Shown here piece after piece: positions 8,908 to 17,047 of a stretch of 64,000 nt of DNA. Numbering within the stretch: the first letter of the stretch is position 1; each line of letters opens with the position of its first letter. The translations under genes and the position numbers were made by a program. The notes under the pieces are model-generated. The model had not been told where the DNA came from, made no database searches, and worked only from the letters and a program-made list of their open reading frames with translations. This DNA is from Halovenus halobia (GTDB lineage Archaea > Halobacteriota > Halobacteria > Halobacteriales > Haloarculaceae). Location of the stretch: contig NZ_JBLKOA010000001.1 of assembly GCF_051414135.1 (NCBI RefSeq), forward strand, positions 1,178,001 through 1,242,000, read 5' to 3'.

Positions 8908-10518
8908 TCAGTCGTCGCCCGGATTGGGCCCGGAGCGGAACCGTTCGTGGGCGGCCTCGAACTCGTCGTCGTCTTCTGTGATATCTTCCCACGCGGTTAG
9001 CCCGCGACCGGTTCGAGACCCGGGAATCGTGATGTCGAGGAGGAAACCGATAATCCCGCCGACGGCGATGCCAGTCGTGCCAACGACGAACAGAATCTGT
9101 GCGACCGGTTCCAGTCCGAAGACGGCACCGACGTACGCAATCTCCCCGAGGGCTTCGAGTGCCGTCCCGAGCAGGGGGAGGCCTGCCAGTGCCGTCTCGA
9201 TGGCTGCTGAGCCCGCACTCCCGGCGAAGTTCTCGACCAGTGTCGGAATCGAGAGGCCGCTGAGCAGCGTTGCCCCGATGATGAAGACGTTGCGGTTCTC
9301 GTTGAGGTCGACGTACTGGAGCTGTGAGAGGCCAATTCCGATAATCTGTGCGAACATCACGAGAAAGAGACCGCCGACAATCGGGCTGGGAATCGTCGTC
9401 ACGAGCGCACCGACGAACCCGATGAAACCAGCGACGAGCATCACGATTGCGCCGAGTTGGACGACGAACCGGGAGGCGACGCCGGTAATCCCGATGGCAC
9501 CGATGTTCTCGGAGTAGGAGGTCGAGCCGTTACCGGTACCCATGATGCCGGCGAAGACGTTGCCGACACCTTCCATCGCGAGTCCGTGGTTGATTCGCTG
9601 GCTGTTCGGTGCCTTCTCCTCGGAGATGCGCGCAACGGCGTAGTAGTCGCCGAAACTCTCGACCATTGACGCCAGCACGCCCGCAAAGATGCCGATGACG
9701 AACGACGAGGTGAACTGCGGTGTGCCCCACTGGAACGGGACGATTGGCTGGATGACCGCCGCCTCGCTCACGCCCGAAAGGTCGACGTAGGCGTTGGAAC
9801 TACTCTCGATGATACCGCCGACGGACAGCCCCGCGGCCAGCAGCCACGCCGCCGCCAGCCCAATCAACACTGGGTACAACTGGAACAGTCCGTTCCGGTG
9901 GCCGAGATACTGTGAGCAGCCCACAATCAACACCAGCGTCAGCACGAACAGCCAGACGCTCTGTGTCGCCGGGTTGGTAATCTGTGGGACATCGAACAGT
10001 GCGAGCCCGACAAGTGCGATGACGGGCGCGATGACGACGGGACTCAGGTACTGTTTGAGCCGTCCGAACAGCCCGAGATAGCCGATACAGACCTGTGCGA
10101 GCCCGGCGATAATCATCGCTCCCTGTAACTCGACGATTATCGTCTCCCAGCCCGCCCCGCTGGCCTGCAAGACGCCGATAATCGCAAGCGCCGGCGCCAG
10201 GATTGCGAAACTCGCGCCTTGCACGAGCGGGTACCGGTTCCCGATCGTCGTCTGTGCCAGTGTCGCGACCCCCGAGACGACGAAGAAGGTGCCGACGAGG
10301 CGGGCCGTCGGTCCCGGTGGCATCCCCATCGCGCCCGCCAACACCAGCGGGACGGCAATGTTCGAGCCAATCATTGTCAGATAGTGCTGGAAGCCCAGCA
10401 GTATCGACCGTCCAACCGGGGGCCGGTCGTCCATCCCGTAGGTTACGCCGCCTGACTCCGCGCCGACACCCGGTGCCGGCGCCGCGCTGTTCCCGTCACT
10501 GGCGCTTGACTCGTCCAT
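8908..10518 (-). CDS. NCS2 family nucleobase (uracil/xanthine) permease
   Basis: A 536-residue polytopic membrane protein with about 14 helices and the NCS2/UraA-type fold. Motifs include GFQHYLTMIGSNIAVPL in the first helix, the ENIGAIGITGVASR segment after helix 9 (the family's conserved QNxGxxxxTxVxSR region), and GNGSTSYSEN with the substrate-binding helix-break. It should import uracil or purines with protons or sodium. Both termini are acidic and cytoplasmic. Single gene; promoter expected between 10519 and 10609, facing away from the RecA-like operon. Confidence 0.9.
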   Translation of the reverse strand: MDESSASDGNSAAPAPGVGAESGGVTYGMDDRPPVGRSILLGFQHYLTMIGSNIAVPLVLAGAMGMPPGPTARLVGTFFVVSGVATLAQTTIGNRYPLVQGASFAILAPALAIIGVLQASGAGWETIIVELQGAMIIAGLAQVCIGYLGLFGRLKQYLSPVVIAPVIALVGLALFDVPQITNPATQSVWLFVLTLVLIVGCSQYLGHRNGLFQLYPVLIGLAAAWLLAAGLSVGGIIESSSNAYVDLSGVSEAAVIQPIVPFQWGTPQFTSSFVIGIFAGVLASMVESFGDYYAVARISEEKAPNSQRINHGLAMEGVGNVFAGIMGTGNGSTSYSENIGAIGITGVASRFVVQLGAIVMLVAGFIGFVGALVTTIPSPIVGGLFLVMFAQIIGIGLSQLQYVDLNENRNVFIIGATLLSGLSIPTLVENFAGSAGSAAIETALAGLPLLGTALEALGEIAYVGAVFGLEPVAQILFVVGTTGIAVGGIIGFLLDITIPGSRTGRGLTAWEDITEDDDEFEAAHERFRSGPNPGDD

Positions 10519-10609
10519 CTTGCCTGTGGTATCCGGGCACGGACGAATAAACGTTTGAGTTCTCCCGCAGGCCGGCCATTTTTACGCACTGCTGTCCTGA
10601 GGGGCGTGT

Positions 10610-11455
10610 ATGGAGCGGCTACCATTTGGGATCAATCGTCTCGACAACACCTTCGGTGGGGGTGTGCCGCGGGGGAGTGTCGTGTTACTGTCCGGCGAAG
10701 CCGGCGCCGGTGCCCGGGAGTTCATGTTCACGACCGCAGTGATGAACGGCCTCGCCCGTAGCGGTAACGACCTGTTTGACCTGCACTACGGGGATCTTCA
10801 CTCGAATGCGACGCTGGCCGACGAAATTCACTACGTGTCCTTTACTGCAGAAAAAGACCAGTTGCGCAACGAAATTTCGATGACGATGGATGACGAGATT
10901 GCTGAAGCAGGCCTTGCGAACGTCGAATTCGAGTCGCTGTCGAAAAACTTCTTTCACGTCAGTCCGGTCCCGCGGGACTGGTACGCCGAGGAGACGACAG
11001 ATATCACCAGCCTGCGCAAGCGTCACGAGGACCGCGAAGGGCTGCTGACCGCGCTCGGTGAGACGCTCAACGCCCGCGCACCGGGGAACCTCGTTGTCCT
11101 CGATTCGCTGTCCGACCTCGTCGCGACAGTCGGTGACGACGGCTCGATGAGCTGGTCGGATGTGAGTTATCTCGTCAAGGGACTGGCGAAAGCCAGCTAC
11201 AACTGGGGAGGGCTTATTCTCGTCCACGTCAACCACGAGACACTGACTGATACCCAGCACGGCCAGCTGATCGACGCCTGCAGCGGCACGCTCTCTTTCG
11301 AGTGGGAAACTGGCGGCTCGAACCGCGCACGGACGCTGGTTGTCAAGAATTTCCAGGGCGTGCTCTCACAGATCGAGGCCGAGAACATCGTCAAGTTCGA
11401 GACTGACTTCGGGGACGCTGGCTTCGATATCAGCGACGTCCGCAAAATCCGCTAG
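10610..11455 (+). CDS. RecA/KaiC-fold (RAD55-like) protein with a dead P-loop
   Basis: A 281-residue single RecA-fold domain. It begins like KaiC/RAD55 ATPases (LPFGINRLDNTFGGGVPRGSV) and reaches a P-loop that reads SGEAGAGAREF (28-38): the glycines are kept, but the Walker A Lys-Thr/Ser is Ala-Arg, so nucleotide hydrolysis is unlikely. The Walker B strand NLVVLDSLSDL keeps its Asp. ArlH of the archaellum is another RecA-fold protein of this size, but I cannot claim orthology. It leads a three-gene cluster with a coiled-coil/zinc protein 62 bases on and an acidic protein after that. Function unknown; a scaffold or regulatory role is inferred. Confidence 0.75.
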   Translation: MERLPFGINRLDNTFGGGVPRGSVVLLSGEAGAGAREFMFTTAVMNGLARSGNDLFDLHYGDLHSNATLADEIHYVSFTAEKDQLRNEISMTMDDEIAEAGLANVEFESLSKNFFHVSPVPRDWYAEETTDITSLRKRHEDREGLLTALGETLNARAPGNLVVLDSLSDLVATVGDDGSMSWSDVSYLVKGLAKASYNWGGLILVHVNHETLTDTQHGQLIDACSGTLSFEWETGGSNRARTLVVKNFQGVLSQIEAENIVKFETDFGDAGFDISDVRKIR

Positions 11456-11517
11456 CGGCCTTTCGGAAACTGAAATCGGCGGCAAACGCTTAACTATCCG
11501 GTACAGAAATGAGAGAT

Positions 11518-12399
11518 ATGGCGAGTGAGTCGAGTAGCGAGCGGACTCTGTCGATTACGTTGCCGTCCGACCTCGACGAGTGGCTGGACGAACAGGCCAC
11601 CGCGGCCGAGGTCGACAGAGAAGAGCTTCTCGTCCAGTTGTTGGCGACCTATCAGATGGCCGCCGAAGAGTCCATTCAGGAGGGGCTCGAAGTCGACAGC
11701 CGCGAGATTGAGCAAGCGGTTCGCTCACAACTCGACGACCAGCTTGCAGCCCGACTCGACGGCGAACTCGAATCCCGTATCGAACAGGCCGTCAACGAAC
11801 TGGTGACTGAACAGCTCTCGGAAGCAACGAACTCTGTCCAGCGACAGCTCTCGAACCGCATCGACACCGTCGAGTCGGAGTTCGACGAGAAGATCACCGA
11901 CGTTCGTGAGCGAGTCATTCAGGTCAAGAAAGAAGCGGACAAGAAGGCTCCTGCAGCGCACTCTCACGACGAACTCGACGCAGTCTCAGAGCTCGAAGCG
12001 AGCGTTGCAGACCTTCGGACAGAGCTCGACGCGCTTCGCTCGGAGTTCGACGAGCACGTTCCCGACAACGAAGACGCACTGACAGACGCCGAGCAGCGGC
12101 TGGACGAGATGCAAGACCGCCTGCAGACGATTGCGTGGGTGGTTAGCGACCTGCGGGATGCACAGGAGTCTGGCGGCGGCCTCCAGGCCGTCGAGCGGAT
12201 CAAACGTGCCGCCGCGAAGGCAAACATCGAGCGGGCGAACTGCGAGAACTGCGGCGAAGAGGTGGCGCTGTCGTTGCTGACCGACCCCGAGTGTCCACAC
12301 TGCTCGGCGACGGTCACCAACGTCGAACCGTCCAGTGGCTGGTTCGGGAACCCGAAGCTACTGACTGCTGCCCAGCTCGAATCTGGTGAGCAGTCATGA
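11518..12399 (+). CDS. Ribbon-helix-helix / coiled-coil / zinc-ribbon protein
   Basis: A 293-residue three-part protein. Residues about 8-45 (TLSITLPSDLDEWLDEQA and on) look like a CopG/MetJ ribbon-helix-helix. Residues about 50-220 are heptad-rich coiled coil (for example RIDTVESEFDEKITDVRER), suggesting a long dimer. Residues about 240-266 form a zinc ribbon, CENCGEEV then CPHCSATV. Another ATG lies nine bases upstream at 11509; I use 11518. The stop overlaps the next gene (ATGA). Its position behind the dead-P-loop RecA protein suggests it anchors or oligomerises that protein, but this is inference. Confidence 0.75.
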   Translation: MASESSSERTLSITLPSDLDEWLDEQATAAEVDREELLVQLLATYQMAAEESIQEGLEVDSREIEQAVRSQLDDQLAARLDGELESRIEQAVNELVTEQLSEATNSVQRQLSNRIDTVESEFDEKITDVRERVIQVKKEADKKAPAAHSHDELDAVSELEASVADLRTELDALRSEFDEHVPDNEDALTDAEQRLDEMQDRLQTIAWVVSDLRDAQESGGGLQAVERIKRAAAKANIERANCENCGEEVALSLLTDPECPHCSATVTNVEPSSGWFGNPKLLTAAQLESGEQS

Positions 12400-13040
12400 G
12401 CGACGACGACCCCTTCGAGGAACTCGACGACGCCGTCGGTGACCGCGAGGGCGACCCCTTCGAATCTCTTGATGCTGACGACAGTGTTGACGACGAGACA
12501 CAGTCTGGTGAGGACGGCTCCGCTGAGAAAGACCAGTTCGTCCCTGACCACGACCCATCGACAGGGACGCCGGGCGCATCAGACACCAGCGCTGCCCCGA
12601 CCTCCAGTTCTGACTCCGATGGCGGCGCCGACACCTCGGAGATGGGGCTCGACGTTGGCCGCCGCGACGACTCGGGGCCGGGAGAAGACCCATTCTCGGA
12701 CGTTGGTGACCGCGAAGGCGACCCGTTCGATTCCTTCGAGGACACGTTCGAGGAGATGGATGTCGACAAACTCGACCCGGACGAAGTCTGGCAGGACCTG
12801 GCCAGTGCTGAGTCCCGTGGGTCGGTCGGCAGCGCACGCCAGCGGACCTACGCGGAGGTGTCGAAACACAGCTACTGCGAGCAGTGTGAGTATTTCTCGC
12901 CACCGCCAGATGTCTCATGTGGCCACGAAGGCACCGATATCGTCGAATTTCTGGATATGGAGACTGTCCGCGTCGTCGACTGTCCGATTGTTACTGAGCG
13001 TGAGGAACTGGAAGCCAGCGACGGGTTCGCAGACAAGTAA
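12396..13040 (+). CDS. Acidic low-complexity protein with C-terminal Cys cluster
   Basis: A 214-residue, strongly acidic protein. The N-terminal 130 residues are low complexity and include a repeated unit DREGDPF (twice, near residues 16-22 and 108-114), each followed by (E/D)S(L/F). The C-terminal 75 residues are folded-looking and carry CEQCEYFSPPPDVSCGH and later DCPI, a likely zinc site. The domain layout, disordered acidic linker plus small zinc domain, suits an adaptor. It is the last gene of the three-gene operon that starts at 10610. I do not recognise a named family. Confidence 0.7.
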   Translation: MSDDDPFEELDDAVGDREGDPFESLDADDSVDDETQSGEDGSAEKDQFVPDHDPSTGTPGASDTSAAPTSSSDSDGGADTSEMGLDVGRRDDSGPGEDPFSDVGDREGDPFDSFEDTFEEMDVDKLDPDEVWQDLASAESRGSVGSARQRTYAEVSKHSYCEQCEYFSPPPDVSCGHEGTDIVEFLDMETVRVVDCPIVTEREELEASDGFADK

Positions 13041-13085
13041 TCCGTCGTAGCGTTTTGCATTTCTGAACGCTCTCGGAGATAGTAC

Positions 13086-13403
13086 TCAGTTGTACTCCCG
13101 CCAGCGATAGCCACACTCCTTACATTTGAAAAATCTCGTTGGTGGCTCGTCGGCGGAGCCAGTTTGTTTGATCGTGTACCAGGCGACCCCGTGGTCGCAC
13201 TCGTCACAGTGTACGCTGTCGTCGGTCGGTTTCCCCTCGAAGTCTGCCCCTTCCTCCGTCTCGATCAACTCGTCGCCGGACTGCTCGGTGGTGCTGACGA
13301 ACGATTCGTCGGCGTCCTGCTCTGCGCTGGTCCCACAACTGGTACAGACCATGACGCCGTCTTCTTTTTTCATCATCGACCCGCAGTCGTCACAGAATTG
13401 CAT
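13086..13403 (-). CDS. tfs: Transcription elongation factor TFS
   Basis: A 105-residue archaeal TFS, related to eukaryotic TFIIS and to RNA polymerase subunits A12.2/Rpb9. It rescues backtracked RNA polymerase by stimulating transcript cleavage. The N-terminal zinc ribbon (CDDCGSMM...CTSCG) and the C-terminal one (CDECDHG...CKECGYRWREYN) are both intact, and the acidic cleavage pair is kept in GSADEPPTRFFKC. The central linker is acidic, as in haloarchaeal homologues. Single gene between convergent and codirectional neighbours. Confidence 0.93.
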   Translation of the reverse strand: MQFCDDCGSMMKKEDGVMVCTSCGTSAEQDADESFVSTTEQSGDELIETEEGADFEGKPTDDSVHCDECDHGVAWYTIKQTGSADEPPTRFFKCKECGYRWREYN

Positions 13404-13449
13404 GTTTCTGTGTAGGGTCCGTCACGAACTAATACTGTTTTGCTCCGGA

Positions 13450-15081
13450 TTACAGGTCGGCGGCGAGGAACTCGCTGGTGCGCAACGCCAGCGCCGCGAT
13501 GGTCAACGTCGGGTTGGCCGACCCGACTGTCGGAAAGACGCTGCTGCTCACACACCAGAGGTTCTCGACATCGTGGGCGCGCAGTTGTGGGTTGACGACG
13601 CTCTCGCTCGGGTCTGTCCCCATCCGCGTTGTGCCCATGTGGTGTGAGAGGTAGTTCGGGTCCGTGGGGTCAGTCTGGCGTGTCACCTCCGCGCCGGCAG
13701 TTTCGAGAATCTCTCGCTGGATAGCCAGCGCTTCCTCGGCAGTCTCTGCGGCATACGACCCGACGCCGAAGGAGACATCTGGTACTGAGTTGTCGAACGC
13801 ATCTGTCTGGCTGTCGTCGAGTGTGACACGGTTGGTCTTGTCGGGCAGCATCTCGACGTTGCCGCCGATCCAGAGTGTGTGCGTCTCGGTTTCGATTTCG
13901 CCGAGCAAATCCTCGCCCCACTCCGTTCCACCGAGTGCCGCCCCGAGTCCGTCGAGCGAGGACGTATCCGGCCCCGACAGCGCGTGTTCGACCGGAGACG
14001 CTGGCTGTGGGTTGCCGAACTTCAGGAGGATACTCCCCGGTGGGCCGTCTGCGCCCTCGTAGAACTGCTCGCTGATGCGGGTGAGAAACCGGACCGGTTC
14101 GGGGTTCGTTTCGCCGTCGATGCGGGCCGTCGTCCGCACCCCTGGGTGTTCCATGAAATACCGTCCGACGAGGCCGCTGGTGTTCGCCAGTCCGTCGGGA
14201 TAGTCGCTGGATTCCGAGAGCAACAGCAGTCGTGGCGTCTCGACACCGCCCGCAGCGACGACGAACTGTTCGGCGGTCTGGCGGTGCCGTGTTCCATCTG
14301 GCGTGACGTATCTGGCCGCCTCGACGCTCTCCGGCCCGTGTTCGAGGTACTCGACGGTGACTTGAGAAATAACCTGTGCGCCTCGTTCCTCGGCGGTTCT
14401 GATGTGGACATCACCGCTATATTTCGCGCCGGAGGGACAGACCGGGATACAGGTGCCGTAGCCGACACACTGACTTCGGCCGTCGTAGGGTTCGGTGTTG
14501 CGAGCCTGCGGACACGGCCGCATCGAGATACCGAGTTCCTCGCAGGCGTCGGCGTAGATGCCGTCGGCGTGCGTCGCCGGGAACGGGTCCATCGGGTACG
14601 GCTCCGCCCGCGGTGGCCCGTTGCCCTCGTCGTTACCGACAATCCCGAGTTCGCGCTCGGCTTGAGCGTAGTACGGCCGGAGGTCGTCGTAGCTGATTGG
14701 CCAATCGATCGCGACGCCGTACCGCGAGTCCAGCTCGAAATCTCGCGGATGCAGTCGCGGCGTCGTCCCAAGCCAGTGCAGCGTCGTCCCGCCGACACCC
14801 TTCACGCGGCGTTCGTTGAGTGCGTACTCGACATCGCCGGAACTGCTGAATCTGTCCCGCGGCCCGCCCATGTTCCAGATTTCGCTGTCTGTGTGTTCCG
14901 GCCTGATGGCCTGCTCCATCTGTGCGAGTCGGTCGTCGGGGTCGAACCGCTCGCCGCTTTCGAGGACGACCACGTCAGCCCCCGCTGCAGCCAGTTTCGC
15001 GGCGACGATTCCACCAGCCACTCCGGCACCGACGATACAGACATCAGCCCCCGAAACCGGGGTTCTGTCGACGCCGCTCAT
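13450..15081 (-). CDS. GMC-type FAD oxidoreductase (gluconate-2-dehydrogenase large-subunit-like)
   Basis: A 543-residue flavoprotein. The Rossmann motif GAGVAGGIVAAKLA (18-31) binds FAD, and the GMC C-terminal signature YLSHHMGTTRMG with NPTLTIAALALR is present, including the catalytic His region. It matches the membrane-associated gluconate/sorbosone dehydrogenase branch; CVGYGTCIPVCPSGAKYSG is also typical of that branch. It should oxidise a sugar or sugar acid. ATG 15081 overlaps the upstream subunit-3 gene (ATGA). No Tat signal of its own is seen, so it is probably carried across the membrane by subunit 3. Confidence 0.88.
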   Translation of the reverse strand: MSGVDRTPVSGADVCIVGAGVAGGIVAAKLAAAGADVVVLESGERFDPDDRLAQMEQAIRPEHTDSEIWNMGGPRDRFSSSGDVEYALNERRVKGVGGTTLHWLGTTPRLHPRDFELDSRYGVAIDWPISYDDLRPYYAQAERELGIVGNDEGNGPPRAEPYPMDPFPATHADGIYADACEELGISMRPCPQARNTEPYDGRSQCVGYGTCIPVCPSGAKYSGDVHIRTAEERGAQVISQVTVEYLEHGPESVEAARYVTPDGTRHRQTAEQFVVAAGGVETPRLLLLSESSDYPDGLANTSGLVGRYFMEHPGVRTTARIDGETNPEPVRFLTRISEQFYEGADGPPGSILLKFGNPQPASPVEHALSGPDTSSLDGLGAALGGTEWGEDLLGEIETETHTLWIGGNVEMLPDKTNRVTLDDSQTDAFDNSVPDVSFGVGSYAAETAEEALAIQREILETAGAEVTRQTDPTDPNYLSHHMGTTRMGTDPSESVVNPQLRAHDVENLWCVSSSVFPTVGSANPTLTIAALALRTSEFLAADL

Positions 15082-15605
15082 CGCTCGCCCTCCGGCGGTC
15101 GAAACAGCGATTCGTAGCCGCCGGGGTGGCCCGTCGGATTCTCGATACCGACCAGTTCGCTCCCGAGTGGTGTGCTGAACAGCGCGTAGAGCGTGCTGTT
15201 GACCAACTGGTACCGAATCCGCTCCGGCACTGACCCGTCTGGATCTGACTCGACGCGCCCGACACCGAGTCGCGTGAGCGTGGCCGTGCGGTCTCCCTCG
15301 GACAGCGCTGTAAATTGCTGGCCAGTATGTCGCTTTGCGCCTTCGTTCAGTCGTGCAGTCGCTTCTGCGATGTCTTCACGACGCTGCTGGCTCTGGGCGT
15401 CAACGTAGGTCCTGATGAACTCCCTCGTTGCCGTCACCTCGTCGGGATAGACTGTTTCTGCCACCGTATGGACTGTCCCAATCACGTCGCCATCGACGAC
15501 TTCACCTGCCTCCTGGGACTGGCTCGCAAGCAGTCCAGCTGTACCGATTGCAGCTCCGGACCCCAGCGCTACGAGCGCGTCACGACGCGTGAGTTGTCGC
15601 GTCAC
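15078..15605 (-). CDS. Gluconate 2-dehydrogenase subunit 3 family protein, Tat signal
   Basis: A 175-residue small subunit of a gluconate-dehydrogenase-type complex. It starts with a twin-arginine signal: LTRRDALVALGSGAAIG followed by a hydrophobic run. The GTG at 15603-15605 is chosen because it overlaps the upstream stop as GTGA, removes about 50 non-coding-like residues, and puts the twin arginine close to the N-terminus. In bacterial complexes this subunit provides the export signal for the flavoprotein. It is followed by the GMC subunit with a four-base overlap. Confidence 0.85.
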   Translation of the reverse strand: MTRQLTRRDALVALGSGAAIGTAGLLASQSQEAGEVVDGDVIGTVHTVAETVYPDEVTATREFIRTYVDAQSQQRREDIAEATARLNEGAKRHTGQQFTALSEGDRTATLTRLGVGRVESDPDGSVPERIRYQLVNSTLYALFSTPLGSELVGIENPTGHPGGYESLFRPPEGER

Positions 15606-16390
15606 GGTTCCGCTGGCACCTCCGTAGAGAGCGAGCGAGACCGCCGTAGTCTCTGCGGGACGTACGTGACCGCGAGTACCGCGATAGCCAGCCCGCCGCC
15701 GAGTATCTGGACTCGCGGCCCGCCATCGAGCAAACTCACTGCCGTCGCTACCACGAACCACACTCCTGGCAGGGCAACAGCGAGGAGAGACTCAGTAGAG
15801 CGACGGCTTCCCTGTGGCTCTGTCTCTCGGGACCAGTCAGCCACTGCTGCTGCGGCGAACAGCGGACCGCCGACAACGACTGTCGACCGGATAAACACCC
15901 CAAACTCGGGTATCGCCACTGCATAGAACGGACTCCCCCAGCCGATGACCGCGCCCCAGGCGAGTATCGACGCTGCACCTGTCGCGGCGACGAGAGCAAC
16001 GATACCACTGGTGAGCAAGCCCTGTCCTGAGCGAAATTCATCGCTGGTTTCCGCTGCCAACACGCCCAAGAGTTGTGCACCGATCAGGGCTGCACCGCCG
16101 TACGCGACGACATCCAGAAGAATCCACCACGACGGCGCTCGGAGCGCACCGCCGAGCGCAACTCCAGAACCGACGCCGACGACAGCTGGCAATCCAACCA
16201 GGACGCCCAGCGGAGCGGCGAGGCCAGCGATGACATCGAGGGGGCCGAGCGGAGTGGGTAGCGTCCCGACTGCGCCGGACCCGACAGCGACAGCGGCACA
16301 GATACCAAGCGCGTGGAGGACGGCGTCGCGGGAAATCCCAGACACGCGCTTCGATTCTGTGTCGCTGTGAATATACGTTATGGTTGTCAC
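15602..16390 (-). CDS. Polytopic membrane protein, first gene of the GMC dehydrogenase operon
   Basis: About 262 residues with seven or eight hydrophobic helices (for example VLHALGICAAVAVGSGAVG, LLTSGIVALVAATGAASIL, LAVALPGVWFVVATAVSLL). There is no CXXCH haem motif, so it is not the cytochrome subunit usual in gluconate dehydrogenases. GTG 16390 is the best start available (VTTITYIHSDTESK); a GTG 45 bases further in is possible. The stop overlaps the start of subunit 3. It could be the membrane anchor or quinone-reducing partner of the dehydrogenase, or an unrelated transporter; the operon position is the only hint. Confidence 0.65.
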   Translation of the reverse strand: MTTITYIHSDTESKRVSGISRDAVLHALGICAAVAVGSGAVGTLPTPLGPLDVIAGLAAPLGVLVGLPAVVGVGSGVALGGALRAPSWWILLDVVAYGGAALIGAQLLGVLAAETSDEFRSGQGLLTSGIVALVAATGAASILAWGAVIGWGSPFYAVAIPEFGVFIRSTVVVGGPLFAAAAVADWSRETEPQGSRRSTESLLAVALPGVWFVVATAVSLLDGGPRVQILGGGLAIAVLAVTYVPQRLRRSRSLSTEVPAEP

Positions 16391-16428
16391 CCCGGGACCA
16401 CGGGATTCTTTGTTCTCAGCCACCGAGT

Positions 16429-16956
16429 ATGGCTGTGAGCCAGCCAGCCGCCGAGCCACCCCAGCGCGTCGAGGTCCACCCGGGCAAAGAGGTTGTCGTC
16501 GAATTTGACCCGGCACTGACCTTCGAGTGCATCGACGAGTGTACGTGGTGCTGTCAGCACGGCGTGTTGCTGTACGAACCGGACTTTCTCGAACTCGCGA
16601 ACTGCGCGTCGCTCTCTGAGGCGACCACGCAGGTTCGTGGCCAGGATTTCGTCCGCAAGGAGGACAAAGACCGCGACGAGCACGTCGGCGAGGACGGGCA
16701 GGCCTGCTTTTTCCTTCGTGATGATGGCCTCTGTTCGCTGCATGCCGAGGAAGACTGGAAGCCGGCGCGGTGTTCTGTCTTTCCGCTCTCGGTTGCCGTC
16801 GAGGACGGCGATATTCACGTCTCCGTCCGTGAGAAAGCCCGCGAGCACTGTGAGGGGCTACACGTCAGCGAACGTCGCGTTATCGACCATCTCGACGCCT
16901 TCCTTCCCGAAGTACTGTGGGAACTCGACGACCCGGCGACGAGGCGTGAATTGTGA
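16429..16956 (+). CDS. YkgJ-family cysteine cluster protein
   Basis: A 175-residue protein of the YkgJ/CxxCxxCC type, which binds iron or an Fe-S cluster. Cysteines visible: CIDECTWCC near 34-42, then ACFF, GLCSLH, ARCSVFP and HCEGLH. The spacing Cys-x(3)-Cys-x(2)-Cys-Cys and the GLCSLH/RCxxFP pair are family features. The role of such proteins is poorly defined (proposed metal chelation). It is divergent from the GMC dehydrogenase operon, 38 bases apart, so promoters may overlap. Confidence 0.85.
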   Translation: MAVSQPAAEPPQRVEVHPGKEVVVEFDPALTFECIDECTWCCQHGVLLYEPDFLELANCASLSEATTQVRGQDFVRKEDKDRDEHVGEDGQACFFLRDDGLCSLHAEEDWKPARCSVFPLSVAVEDGDIHVSVREKAREHCEGLHVSERRVIDHLDAFLPEVLWELDDPATRREL

Positions 16957-17047
16957 GGCAGACGGAGTGTGGTTGCCCGAATCAGTGAACCGTCTCCCAA
17001 ACTTGCGGCACGGAAGATTGAATTACGTGCGTATCAACGTGAAAACT

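Noticed and set aside
13879..15117. Long plus-strand frame opposite the GMC oxidoreductase
   Set aside because: It is the antisense shadow of a GC-rich gene, with Arg-rich, non-acidic composition and no recognisable domain.
16637..17047. Long N-terminal extension of the pilin gene overlapping the Cys-cluster gene
   Set aside because: The extension reads Ser/Arg-rich in the shadow of another gene; the prepilin signal needs ATG 17048.
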